Shown: positions 8,730 to 16,571 of the stretch, in pieces | How positions within the stretch are numbered: position 1 is the stretch's first letter | Layout: every line of letters starts with the position of its first letter | Source of the DNA: Clostridium pasteurianum BC1 | GTDB taxonomy: Bacteria > Bacillota > Clostridia > Clostridiales > Clostridiaceae | NCBI RefSeq assembly: GCF_000389635.1 | Contig: NC_021182.1 | Span: forward strand, 4,691,925 to 4,755,924 | DNA length: 64,000 bases | Reading direction: 5' to 3' | Program-made: the position numbers and the translations under genes | The notes under the pieces: generated by a model | Seen by the model: only the letters and a program-made list of their open reading frames with translations | Told to the model about the DNA's origin: nothing | Database searches by the model: none

Positions 8730-10571
8730 ATGTGTGGAATTGCTGGCTTTGTTAATTTTAAAGAAAATATATTATATAATAAATATATCATAGAAAACAT
8801 GACTGATACCTTAAAACAAAGAGGGCCTGATGAATTAGGATATTATCTTTCAAAACATACTCTTCTAGGGCATAGAAGATTAGTTGTTGTTGATCCTTCA
8901 GGCGGAAAACAACCTATGATAAAAACCTTAAATAATAATAAGTTTGTATTAGTATATAATGGAGAATTATATAATACGGAAGATTTAAGAAAAACGCTTA
9001 TATCAGAAGGCTACCAATTTGATTCTTATTCCGATACTGAAGTATTATTAACAGCTTATATTCACTGGGGATATAAATGTGTGGAATATATTAACGGCAT
9101 CTATGCCTTTGGAATTTGGGATGAAAAAAATAGAAGCCTATTTTTAGCAAGAGATCCTCTTGGCGTAAAACCTTTATTTTATACCCTAAAAAATAATTCT
9201 CTTATATTTGGATCGGAAATCAAAACAGTACTTGCTCATCCAGATGTAAAACCTATATTGACTAAAGAAGGCTTAACTGAGATATTTGGTCTTGGACCAG
9301 GTCGCGCTCCAGATAGTGGAGTATTTAAAGATATATATGAAATACCACCAGCACATTGCGGAATATATACTCCTTATGGCTTTAAAGTTGAGGAATACTG
9401 GAAATTGAAAAGTGAACCTCATACAGAAAATGTAGAAGAAACAGCTGAACATTTAAGAAATTTATTAGAAGATGCCGTAAAAAGGCAACTTGTTTCTGAT
9501 GTACCAGTAGGTACTTTTCTATCCGGTGGTCTGGATTCCAGTGCCATTTCTGCTTTCGCAGCTGAAGAATTTAAAAAACAGGGGAAAATTTTAGATACCT
9601 ACTCAATAGATTATGAGGATAATTCAAAATATTTCAAGGCAAACGAATTTCAACCTAACTCTGACAGTGAATGGGCAATAAAAATGCATGAATTTATAGG
9701 CAGTAATCATCATGGTATAGTGAATAGTAATAAAGATTTAGCTGATACTCTAGTGGATGCAGTAAAAGCCAATGATTTACCAGGAATGGCAGATATAGAT
9801 TCTTCTTTCTATCTTTTCTGTAAAGCTGTGAGAAAGGAAAAGACTGTTACTTTATCAGGTGAATGTGCTGATGAAATATTTGGTGGATATCCCTGGTATA
9901 GGAGAGCAGAAGATATAAATGCAGATACCTTTCCATGGTCAAAATCTGTCAGTGAAAGAACTAAAATACTAAGTGGCGATTTAAAGAAACTTGATCTAGA
10001 TAACTATGTAAGATTTCACTATGAAAATACACTAAAACAGGTTCCTCATCTTGATGGTGAAAGCAATTATGCCCATCGAATGAGAGAACTTTTCTATCTT
10101 AACATGAAATGGTTTATGCTTACTTTGCTCACTAGAAATGATCGTATGAGCATGGCAAGTAATTTAGAGGTAAGAATTCCTTTTGCCGATTATAGATTAG
10201 TTCAATATGCTTTTAATATTCCTCCAGAGATACGTTTTTATGGAGATAGAGAAAAGGGGATTCTAAGAAAGGCCTTAAAGGGAATACTTCCTGAGGATAT
10301 TATTTATAGAAAGAAAAGCCCATACCCAAAAACTCATAACCCTAACTATACTAAAGTAGTTCAAAAATGGTTAGATAACATTTTAGATGATCCCAATTCT
10401 CCTATACTTCAATTAATTGATTTACCTATAGTAAGAGAAATTGTGAAAACTGGCGGGGAATCCTATAAAAAACCATGGTATGGTCAATTGATGACAGGTC
10501 CTCAGCTCATAGCTTACCTTATTCAAGTAGATACATGGCTAAAATTGTATAATGTAGATATTCAAATATGA
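8730..10571 (+). CDS. asnB: Asparagine synthetase, glutamine-hydrolysing
   Basis: A 613-residue enzyme converting Asp, Gln and ATP to Asn, Glu, AMP and PPi. The start is set at ATGTGTGGAATTGC because the mature N-terminal Cys2 of MCGIAGF is the glutaminase nucleophile; GGAG lies 9 nt upstream. A longer frame reaching back to 8634 is rejected for that reason. The class II glutaminase domain spans about 1-200 (RGPDELG; NGELYN; SDTEVLL). The synthetase domain has the ATP pyrophosphatase P-loop SGGLDSS at about 265-271. It is a single gene, divergent from asnS, and is followed at once by a bidirectional terminator. Confidence 0.97.
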   Translation: MCGIAGFVNFKENILYNKYIIENMTDTLKQRGPDELGYYLSKHTLLGHRRLVVVDPSGGKQPMIKTLNNNKFVLVYNGELYNTEDLRKTLISEGYQFDSYSDTEVLLTAYIHWGYKCVEYINGIYAFGIWDEKNRSLFLARDPLGVKPLFYTLKNNSLIFGSEIKTVLAHPDVKPILTKEGLTEIFGLGPGRAPDSGVFKDIYEIPPAHCGIYTPYGFKVEEYWKLKSEPHTENVEETAEHLRNLLEDAVKRQLVSDVPVGTFLSGGLDSSAISAFAAEEFKKQGKILDTYSIDYEDNSKYFKANEFQPNSDSEWAIKMHEFIGSNHHGIVNSNKDLADTLVDAVKANDLPGMADIDSSFYLFCKAVRKEKTVTLSGECADEIFGGYPWYRRAEDINADTFPWSKSVSERTKILSGDLKKLDLDNYVRFHYENTLKQVPHLDGESNYAHRMRELFYLNMKWFMLTLLTRNDRMSMASNLEVRIPFADYRLVQYAFNIPPEIRFYGDREKGILRKALKGILPEDIIYRKKSPYPKTHNPNYTKVVQKWLDNILDDPNSPILQLIDLPIVREIVKTGGESYKKPWYGQLMTGPQLIAYLIQVDTWLKLYNVDIQI

Positions 10572-10572
10572 T

Positions 10573-10607
10573 ATTAAAGGCCAGCAACAATTGCTGCTGG
10601 CCTTTAA
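10573..10607. terminator. Bidirectional terminator between asnB and rubredoxin
   Basis: ATTAAAGGCCAGCAACAA pairs with TTGCTGCTGGCCTTTAAT with one mismatch, and T-rich tracts lie on both sides. It lies directly between two convergent genes. Confidence 0.85.
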
Positions 10608-10614
10608 TATTTTC

Positions 10615-10779
10615 CTATTCTTCTACTTCTTCGAACTGATCCTTACCTACTCCACATAAAGGACATACCCAATCCTCAGGGATATCTTCAAAAGCTGTCC
10701 CAGGATTTACTCCATTATCTGGATCTCCATCTTCTGGATCATAAATATAACCACATACTACACATGTATATTTTTTCAT
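10615..10779 (-). CDS. Rubredoxin
   Basis: A 54-residue protein, [18 protein letters not shown] at the N-terminus, with both iron-binding pairs: CVVCG (Cys6, Cys9) and CPLCG (Cys39, Cys42). The aromatic and acidic core residues of clostridial rubredoxins are intact. It carries one electron on a mononuclear Fe(Cys)4 centre, typically to peroxide- or oxygen-reducing partners in anaerobes. GGAGG lies 7 nt before the ATG. It is downstream of, and on the same strand as, the peroxiredoxin gene, separated by two palindromes, so it probably has its own transcript but shares the oxidative-defence context. Confidence 0.96.
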   Translation of the reverse strand: MKKYTCVVCGYIYDPEDGDPDNGVNPGTAFEDIPEDWVCPLCGVGKDQFEEVEE

Positions 10780-10796
10780 AAAAATTCCTCCAATAT

Positions 10797-10859
10797 CTTA
10801 GACATATTCAAATAACTAACTAATCAATATGATAATATATTTATTTTCACATGCCTTAG
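10797..10859. repeat. Family-2 palindromic repeat, degenerate copy
   Basis: Outer ends TTAGACATATTCAAATAA and TTATTTTCACATGCCTTAG match the family-2 ends with several mismatches. It lies just upstream of the rubredoxin gene. Confidence 0.6.
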
Positions 10860-10947
10860 TAAAATTTTTAATGTACTTTATTTTATATTACAATATTCAA
10901 ATAAATATTTCCACCTTATTACAACTAAAAATCTATATTTAAGAAAA

Positions 10948-10995
10948 TTATCTAAACTTAGTAAAAAATAACTAACGTTCACTAAGTTTAGATAA
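10948..10995 (-). terminator. Hairpin downstream of the peroxiredoxin gene
   Basis: Perfect 15-bp arms TTATCTAAACTTAGT / ACTAAGTTTAGATAA with an 18-nt loop, followed on the minus strand by TTTTCTT. The arm sequence is the same as the flank of family-1 hairpin I (TCTAAACTTAGTGGG), so this may be a family-1 remnant now serving as a terminator. Confidence 0.6.
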
Positions 10996-11021
10996 AATAT
11001 ACATATAGTAAAGATACTACA

Positions 11022-11558
11022 CTATAGGTTAGGCTCTCCTTCATGCCAATCCACTGCACATAACCCTCCATTTTGGAAAGCCTTTAGTACACGGAGCGTT
11101 TCGTCAACACTTCTTCCTACATTAAGATCGTGTACAACGGAATACCTTACTATTCCCTCAGGATCAATTATAAACAATCCCCTTAAGGCAATACCTTCTT
11201 CTTTTATTTGTACCCCATATTTTTCGCTTACTTCGGTTGTTTTATCAGAAGCAATAGGAAAATTAATTTTACCAAGTCCACCTTCCTTTACATTTTGCTT
11301 TATCCAAGCTTCATGAGAATATTGACTGTCACAACTTACTGCTAACAGTTCCGCTTTTAAATCTCTAAATTCTTCGGCTCTTTTACTAAAGCCTGTGATC
11401 TCTGTTGGGCAAACAAAAGTAAAATCTAAGGGATAAAAAAACATTACTAACCATTTTTCTTTATAATCGCCTAATTTAATCTCAGTAAAACCACTACCAT
11501 CGCCTTTAACGGCATTCATCTTAAATTCTGGTGCTGCTTTTCCTACTAATCTTTCCAT
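11022..11558 (-). CDS. Typical 2-Cys peroxiredoxin (AhpC family)
   Basis: A 178-residue peroxiredoxin that reduces H2O2 and organic peroxides. The peroxidatic Cys50 lies in FYPLDFTFVCPTE, and the resolving Cys167 in GGLCAVDW near the C-terminus. The catalytic Thr/Pro of the active-site loop are present. The start MERLVGK follows AAGGAGG; the longer frame from 11588 would bury that site. It is downstream of the glutaredoxin-like and flavoprotein genes on the same strand. In C. pasteurianum the homologous trio (Cp34, Cp9, AhpC) forms an NADH-dependent peroxide-reducing chain, and the same role is inferred here. Confidence 0.94.
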   Translation of the reverse strand: MERLVGKAAPEFKMNAVKGDGSGFTEIKLGDYKEKWLVMFFYPLDFTFVCPTEITGFSKRAEEFRDLKAELLAVSCDSQYSHEAWIKQNVKEGGLGKINFPIASDKTTEVSEKYGVQIKEEGIALRGLFIIDPEGIVRYSVVHDLNVGRSVDETLRVLKAFQNGGLCAVDWHEGEPNL

Positions 11559-11585
11559 AAAATCGCCTCCTTTGTTTTTATAAAG

Positions 11586-11632
11586 CATCTAAAAATAATT
11601 ATTAAAATAAACTAAGTAATTATTTTTAGATG
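11586..11632. repeat. Palindrome between peroxiredoxin and glutaredoxin genes
   Basis: Perfect 16-bp arms CATCTAAAAATAATTA / TAATTATTTTTAGATG with a 15-nt loop. The GCATCTAAAAATA ends resemble family 2. It lies in the spacer of a probable operon and could partly terminate the message. Confidence 0.6.
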
Positions 11633-11646
11633 TCAAAATAGTACTA

Positions 11647-11886
11647 CTATACTGTAGTTTTATCTTTTATTAATTTATCTATTTCGCCCTTGTTAAATCC
11701 AACTACAATATTTCCATCTATATTAATAACAGGTACTCCTGATTGCCTTGACAAACTACGCATTTCTTCTCTTTCTTTCATATCATCTGCTACATTTACA
11801 TCAATAAAATCTATACTTTTTGATTTTAAATACTCCTTGGTTTTTTTACACCATGGACATGTTGGTGTTGAATATATTTTTATCAT
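11647..11886 (-). CDS. Glutaredoxin-like protein (Cp9/NrdH type)
   Basis: A 79-residue thioredoxin-fold protein with the active site CPWC at about residues 10-13 (STPTCPWCKKTKEYL) and the cis-proline segment SGVPVINIDG. It passes electrons from the neighbouring flavoprotein to the peroxiredoxin by thiol-disulfide exchange, by analogy with C. pasteurianum Cp9. The ribosome binding site GGAGG lies inside the 3' end of the flavoprotein gene, and only 1 nt separates the two genes, so they are translationally coupled. Confidence 0.92.
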   Translation of the reverse strand: MIKIYSTPTCPWCKKTKEYLKSKSIDFIDVNVADDMKEREEMRSLSRQSGVPVINIDGNIVVGFNKGEIDKLIKDKTTV

Positions 11887-11887
11887 A

Positions 11888-12814
11888 CTATTTACCTCCT
11901 ATATATTTCTCAGCCATTAATGCAGCAATAGTACCATCATTAACTGCTGTGGTAAGCTGTCTTATTGTTTTATTTCTAACATCACCAGCTGCAAATACAC
12001 CTTTTATATTAGTTTCCATATTTTCATCAGTCTCTATATATCCCCATTTATTTATATTTATAAAGTCCTTAAAAAGTTCAGTCTTAGGTTCATAACCAAT
12101 ATAAACAAACACTCCATCTGCTTTCAGATCACTTTTTTCCTTTGTCTCTACATTCTCAATTATTATTTTCTCAATTTTATCTTCCCCAACAATATTTCTT
12201 ATTTCGCTATTCCATATTATTTTTATATTATTATGCTTAAATAATTCATCCTGAGAATATTTTTGTGCTTGGAAATAATCAAACTGATGTACTATAGTAA
12301 TGTTTTTTGCATATTTTGTTAAAAATATAGCTGCCTCTATAGCAGAATTTCCACCACCTACAACAACTATATCCTTACCCTGATATAGAGCACCGTCACA
12401 GAGTTCACAGTAATGAATAACTTTTCCATGTAATTTTTCTTCTTCTGGTATAGGCAAATTTCTAGCTTTTGCTCCTGTAGCTATTATTACAGCTTTAGTT
12501 CTATATATGATATCATCTGTTTCTATAATTTTTTCATCATCTGTTAATTTAACTTTCTGTATATTACCAAATTCATTTATATCTGCCCCAACTTTTTTAG
12601 CATGTTTTTCCATATTATCTGCCAAATCAGCTCCTGATATAAAATCAAATCCCGGAAAATTTTCTACTGTATAGGTTTCTCTAATTTGTCCTCCTACAAG
12701 TCCATTTTCTAAAACTATAGTATTGAGTTTAGCTCTTAATGCATAAATTGCAGCTGTAAGTCCTGCTGGACCTGCTCCGATTATAACCAAATCCAATTGC
12801 TTTTCTTCTTTCAT
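11888..12814 (-). CDS. Thioredoxin-reductase-like flavoprotein (Cp34 type, probably NADH-dependent)
   Basis: A 308-residue low-molecular-weight thioredoxin reductase homologue. The FAD-binding GAGPAG is at 13-18, the redox-active CELC at 136-139, the pyridine-nucleotide motif GGGNSA at 153-158, and the C-terminal FAD motif GVFAAGDVR. The NADPH-binding HRRxxxR signature of true TrxB is absent; the equivalent segment is VHQFDYFQAQ. That is consistent with NADH use, as known for C. pasteurianum Cp34. It is the first gene of the flavoprotein-glutaredoxin-peroxiredoxin set. A candidate PerR box lies about 130 nt upstream. General thioredoxin reduction remains an alternative function. Confidence 0.92.
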   Translation of the reverse strand: MKEEKQLDLVIIGAGPAGLTAAIYALRAKLNTIVLENGLVGGQIRETYTVENFPGFDFISGADLADNMEKHAKKVGADINEFGNIQKVKLTDDEKIIETDDIIYRTKAVIIATGAKARNLPIPEEEKLHGKVIHYCELCDGALYQGKDIVVVGGGNSAIEAAIFLTKYAKNITIVHQFDYFQAQKYSQDELFKHNNIKIIWNSEIRNIVGEDKIEKIIIENVETKEKSDLKADGVFVYIGYEPKTELFKDFININKWGYIETDENMETNIKGVFAAGDVRNKTIRQLTTAVNDGTIAALMAEKYIGGK

Positions 12815-12940
12815 GTCATAATCACCACCATATATTTATATAAGAAGAATTTTTCATATCACTAATAATATTAATTTATTTAAATGATCAATTCCGAAAA
12901 TATTAACCAATAACTATTATTAATTAATATTTTTTCTTTA

Positions 12941-12955
12941 CAATAATAATTATAA
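12941..12955 (-). promoter_or_regulatory. Candidate PerR box upstream of the peroxide-reduction operon
   Basis: CAATAATAATTATAA matches the palindromic PerR consensus TTATAATNATTATAA at 12 of 14 fixed positions. It lies 127-141 nt before the flavoprotein start. The region is extremely AT-rich, so chance matches are possible. Confidence 0.4.
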
Positions 12956-13242
12956 TACAATACAAAAAAATATGCAATATACCATAAGATTCTTTTTTTA
13001 CAAAATTATTAATATTTTTAGTAATATATTTATAATATAAAAAATAAAATTTATGATTTATCTTCCCAATAATTGCAAATTGTATTCTATTAATATTATT
13101 ATGCTCATTCTAAATTAATTCTACTACATAGATTTTCATTCATATTAAGCCTATTAAAAAATTAAAATATTTTTTATTACACATATTTTTCCCATTATGA
13201 ATATTCTATTATTGTAAGTTAAAATTAAGAGGTGAAAATATA

Positions 13243-13611
13243 ATGTATGAAAATTTCTTTCCTTGTATAAATCCAGTGATGATGAGATATACGGAAAAAA
13301 TTCCTTACGATAATATATATAATAATACAAATGGTAATCCCAGTAATGCAAATAGCAACCCTAACCCCAAAATCCCTAATAATTTAAATAGTAGCACTAA
13401 TCCTAAAATTCCTAATAGCAATATTGCAGCTAATTCTTCAGACAATAACGCTTCAGTTAGCTCCTCAGGTTGTGGTTACAATCCCAATAATTTAGAATTA
13501 GCCAGAGCCTATATGCCAATTCAAACTTATGTTGGTTTACTACCACTTAGTGAAGGTTTAAAAAGAGGAAGCATATTTCCAAATATAAATCTTAACTATC
13601 CTAGATTATAG
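13243..13611 (+). CDS. cotJA: Spore coat protein CotJA
   Basis: A 122-residue protein. The C-terminal third (LARAYMPIQTYVGLLPLSEGLKRGSIFPNINLNYPRL) is the CotJA domain. The N-terminal half carries an Asn/Pro/Ser-rich low-complexity stretch (NPNPKIPNN, NPKIPNS) that is longer than in B. subtilis CotJA. It is an inner coat component made in the mother cell during sporulation. AAGAGGTG precedes the ATG at 13243. It is the first gene of a tight three-gene operon with cotJB and cotJC. I could not assign a convincing sigma-E or sigma-K promoter by eye. Confidence 0.9.
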   Translation: MYENFFPCINPVMMRYTEKIPYDNIYNNTNGNPSNANSNPNPKIPNNLNSSTNPKIPNSNIAANSSDNNASVSSSGCGYNPNNLELARAYMPIQTYVGLLPLSEGLKRGSIFPNINLNYPRL

Positions 13612-13626
13612 AATGGGGGAATTAAA

Positions 13627-13899
13627 ATGGCTAAAACATTAAAAGACCTATCGCGCGAAGAATTAATGAATACTATTCGTGAACTTAAATTTGCTGCTTT
13701 GGATTTAAATTTGTATTTAGATACACATCCTGAATGTAAACCTGCGCTAAATGATTATAATAATATAACTAGCGATTTAAAAGCAGTAATAAGTGTGTAT
13801 GAAAGCAAATACGCTCCATTAACCAACTTTGGCGGCGCTGAAAGCAAATATCCATGGGCATGGACTAATGAACCTTGGCCTTGGGAAAGCGGAGAATAG
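13627..13899 (+). CDS. cotJB: Spore coat protein CotJB
   Basis: A 90-residue protein with the CotJB pattern (LMNTIRELKFAALDLNLYLDTHPECKPALNDYN) and the usual Trp-rich tail (YPWAWTNEPWPWESGE). It begins 15 nt after cotJA with GGGGGAATTAAA ahead of its ATG. It is a structural coat component that depends on CotJC/CotE-type assembly in Bacillus; in clostridia the exact order is less known. Confidence 0.92.
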   Translation: MAKTLKDLSREELMNTIRELKFAALDLNLYLDTHPECKPALNDYNNITSDLKAVISVYESKYAPLTNFGGAESKYPWAWTNEPWPWESGE

Positions 13900-13925
13900 A
13901 ATATAAATAAGGAGGATAATAGATT

Positions 13926-14498
13926 ATGTGGAATTACTCAAAAAATTTACAACACAAAGTAAAAATAAAAAATAAAGATATAAGAATGGCTAAATTCCTA
14001 GTAACTCAGTATGGTGGTCCTGATGGAGAATTAGCTGCTTCGCTAAGATATTTAAATCAGCGTTATACAATGCCCACAGGTGAAACTAAAGGTCTTCTAA
14101 CAGACATTGGTACAGAAGAATTAGCTCATGTTGAAATAATTTGTGCTATGGTTTATCAGCTTACCAAAGATGCAACTCCTAAAGAGATGGAAGCTGCAGG
14201 ACTAGGAGGTAATTATTCTCAACATGGTAATGGGTTGTTCCCAACAGATGCAAATGGGGTTCCCTTTACAGTAACCTATTTTGCCAATTCAGATAAAGCC
14301 GTAACGGATCTTCATGAAGATATGGCTGCTGAACAGAAAGCTAAGGCTACCTATGAACATCTTATAGACTTAACAGACGACCACGACGTAAAAGATGTTT
14401 TAAAATTCTTATGGGCTAGAGAAATTATACACTATCAACGTTTTGGAGAAGCCTTAGAAAGTGTATATGATTTAAAAAACAGTAAAAAACAGTTTTAA
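13926..14498 (+). CDS. cotJC: Spore coat manganese-catalase-like protein CotJC
   Basis: A 190-residue ferritin-fold protein of the manganese catalase family, found in the spore coat. The metal ligand pattern is visible as ELAASLRYLNQRY, TEELAHVEII, DMAAEQKAKATYEHL and REIIHYQRFGEAL (Glu/His pairs on four helices). GGAGGATAATAGATT precedes the ATG. It is shorter than vegetative Mn-catalases, as is normal for CotJC. It may disproportionate peroxide or serve a structural role; the metal ligands being intact favours activity. Confidence 0.94.
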   Translation: MWNYSKNLQHKVKIKNKDIRMAKFLVTQYGGPDGELAASLRYLNQRYTMPTGETKGLLTDIGTEELAHVEIICAMVYQLTKDATPKEMEAAGLGGNYSQHGNGLFPTDANGVPFTVTYFANSDKAVTDLHEDMAAEQKAKATYEHLIDLTDDHDVKDVLKFLWAREIIHYQRFGEALESVYDLKNSKKQF

Positions 14499-14541
14499 CC
14501 TTCACATATATTTCATACAAAAGCTTTAAAGATTAGATTAC

Positions 14542-14615
14542 TTAAGGCATCTGAAAATAGATAGTAAGTCAAAGATGCTAGCATGCTGACTAGCTATTTA
14601 TTTACGATGCTTAAA
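14542..14615 (+). repeat. Family-2 palindromic repeat
   Basis: TTAAGGCATCTGAAAATA, then AAGTCAAAGATGCTAG, then CTATTTATTTACGATGCTTAA. The central AAGTCAAAGATGCTAG is identical to that of the copy at 8584-8649. It lies just after cotJC and directly abuts a family-1 element. Confidence 0.8.
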
Positions 14616-14618
14616 TAT

Positions 14619-14792
14619 CAATGAATCTTACTCAGTGGGAGTTTGTACTCCCGCTGAGTTTAGATGAATTATCCAGGGACGTGTCGCTGTTATCTCCACC
14701 TTTAGAAAAGCAGAGAACCAAAATTTTTAATTTTGTGTGAATCACTTTCACAGAGTGCGGTGGAGTATTACAGCGACTAGTCATCGGATAAA
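14619..14792 (+). repeat. Family-1 modular hairpin repeat, copy B (full length)
   Basis: Order is AATGAATCTTAC, hairpin I (TCAGTGGGAG with CTCCCGCTGA), TTTAGATGAATTATCC, hairpin II outer arms, an inner module containing AGAAAAGCAGAGAACC and a GTGAATCACTTTCAC dyad, then GACTAGTCATCGGATAA. The hairpin I stem has TCAG/CTGA where copy G has TTAG/CTAA and copy D has TTGG/CCAA. Confidence 0.88.
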
Positions 14793-14803
14793 TTATATAA
14801 ATA

Positions 14804-14900
14804 GAGTTCTAAGCATCAGGTGGAGTTTTTATTCCACCTGATGCTTAGAACTCGTTATCCAGAGACATAGTCTATCTTTAGTTCCTCTGTTAAGAAAAGC
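14804..14900 (+). repeat. Family-1-like hairpin unit with a different stem
   Basis: Perfect 21-bp arms (14804-14824 and 14833-14853, GAGTTCTAAGCATCAGG...) followed by GTTATCCAGAGACATAG and later AAGAAAAGCC, the same order as hairpin I plus the left arm of hairpin II. The stem sequence is unrelated to the other hairpin I copies, but the architecture is the same. Confidence 0.6.
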
Positions 14901-14970
14901 CAAATTTTATTGAATTTTACTTGATTATACTATAAAATTTTAGTAAATATGATTACTTGGAGGTTTAAAA

Positions 14971-15441
14971 ATGTTTAAAGAGATAAGAAAAATTACTAGA
15001 AAAATGGAATACTCCCAAGCATTGGACTTTTTGAAAAGCTGTGATTATGGTGTATTATCTACTATAGGTGAAGATGGTTATCCTTATGGATTGCCTCTTA
15101 GTTATGTATTCTATGATAATTGTATATATTTTCATTGTGGTAAGCTTGGTCATAAATTAGATAACATTGAATTTAGCAATAAGGTTTCTTTTTGTGTTAT
15201 AGATGATGTAGAAACTTTACCAGACAAATTTAGTACAAAATATAAAAGTGTAATAGTTTTTGGCACCGCTGAAGAAATAACCTCATATGATGAAAAAGAA
15301 ACAATTCTCACTGAATTAATAAAAAAATTCTCTGAAAATTATTTAAAAGAGGGGCTAGAATATATACATAGAGCTGCCAGTGCAACAAAAATAATTAGAA
15401 TTAACATAGATCATTTTTCTGGTAAAGCTAGAGTTGATTAA
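14971..15441 (+). CDS. Pyridoxamine 5'-phosphate oxidase-fold flavoprotein (NimA-like)
   Basis: A 156-residue split-barrel protein. Motifs LKSCDYGVLSTIGEDGYPYGLPLSY, IYFHCGKLGHKLDNI and KYKSVIVFGTAEEI are those of the PNPOx-like group that includes nitroimidazole reductase NimA. It would bind FMN or a related cofactor as a dimer in the cytoplasm. GGAGG lies 7 nt before the ATG. An AraC regulator follows 57 nt later on the same strand, so the two may form an operon. Substrate and any role in nitro-compound resistance are unproven. Confidence 0.85.
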   Translation: MFKEIRKITRKMEYSQALDFLKSCDYGVLSTIGEDGYPYGLPLSYVFYDNCIYFHCGKLGHKLDNIEFSNKVSFCVIDDVETLPDKFSTKYKSVIVFGTAEEITSYDEKETILTELIKKFSENYLKEGLEYIHRAASATKIIRINIDHFSGKARVD

Positions 15442-15498
15442 ATAAAAATTATTGAACAATATCAAATCATCATTATTAAAATTATATTAGGTGGTAAA

Positions 15499-16401
15499 AT
15501 GATAGATAAAAATGCTCTGTTGAAAATTAAGAGAGGTTATCTTAATGAGGATTTTAAATATTTTCATTTAAAAGATCATAAGCATATGGAGTTTGAGTCT
15601 CATTATCATGATTTTAATAAAATTATAATTTTTCTATCTGGTAACGTAAATTATCTTGTTGAAGGAAAATCTTATAGATTAAAACCCTGGGATGTGATTT
15701 TAATAAACAGCAATGAAGTTCATAAACCTATAATAAATCCTGAAAAACCTTATGAAAGAATAATAATATGGATTAATAAATTGTTTTTAGAAAAACATAA
15801 TACAGAAGATAGTAATTTATTGAATTGCTTTAAGCTTTCTTCATCCCAAAAAAATAATTTGCTTAGATTGAATAAAGATAATATTGAAATAATAAAATCT
15901 ACACTAGACTCTTTAGAAAATAATTATACAAGTAAAGAATTTGGAAATCACATTTTAAAAAATTCAATACTAATTCAGCTTATGGTATATATAAACAGAT
16001 TATTTTTAGGAAATAAATTAGATCTAGAAAAGAATGATATTCAATATGATGAATCTATCGTAGAAATACTACAATATATAAATTCTCATTTATCTGAAAA
16101 TCTTTCAATTGAAATTATATCTTCAAAATTTTTTATTAATAGATATTATTTAATGCATAAATTCAAAGAACAGACTGGTTATACTATTCATAATTATATC
16201 CAGCAGAAAAGATTATTACAGGCATCTAACCTCTTAAAGAAAGGAATTTCAATGTCCACAGTATGTGAAGAATGTGGTTTTGGAGATTATTCAAGCTTTG
16301 TAAGAGCTTTTAAAAAAATGTTTGATCTATCCCCTAGAAATTATTATAAGGTAACACGTGATTTACAAAATTATTATAAAATTAATAATCATGTACACTA
16401 A
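15499..16401 (+). CDS. AraC-family transcriptional regulator
   Basis: A 300-residue regulator. The N-terminal cupin sensor (about 20-110: ESHYHDFNKIIIFLSGNVNYLVEGKSYRLKPWDVILINSNEVHKP) is followed by a linker and a C-terminal pair of helix-turn-helix motifs (about 195-290: LSENLSIEIISSKFFINRYYLMHKFKEQTG and STVCEECGFGDYSSFVRAFKKMFDLSPRNY). TTAGGTGGTAAA precedes the ATG. It likely activates a promoter in response to a small ligand; its target is not evident, though the PNPOx gene directly upstream is a candidate. Confidence 0.92.
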   Translation: MIDKNALLKIKRGYLNEDFKYFHLKDHKHMEFESHYHDFNKIIIFLSGNVNYLVEGKSYRLKPWDVILINSNEVHKPIINPEKPYERIIIWINKLFLEKHNTEDSNLLNCFKLSSSQKNNLLRLNKDNIEIIKSTLDSLENNYTSKEFGNHILKNSILIQLMVYINRLFLGNKLDLEKNDIQYDESIVEILQYINSHLSENLSIEIISSKFFINRYYLMHKFKEQTGYTIHNYIQQKRLLQASNLLKKGISMSTVCEECGFGDYSSFVRAFKKMFDLSPRNYYKVTRDLQNYYKINNHVH

Positions 16402-16534
16402 GCTTCAATTGGGAAGGTAATATGGTAAATAGTTGCTACATCTTAATTATCCCTTAAAAAAATCCTTATAAAAAAATATATAGGATCATCAATACTTCTG
16501 TGGATTACTTAGCATATTTAGAATAAAAAACAAA

Positions 16535-16566
16535 AGTTGCCTTATAAAAACAAGGCAGCTTTTTTT
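16535..16566. terminator. Bidirectional terminator between araC-type gene and exporter operon
   Basis: AGTTGCCTT / AAGGCAGCT stem with an 8-nt loop, TTTTTTT on the plus side and an A-rich tract giving U-rich RNA on the minus side. It separates two convergent transcripts. Confidence 0.85.
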
Positions 16567-16571
16567 ACTAT

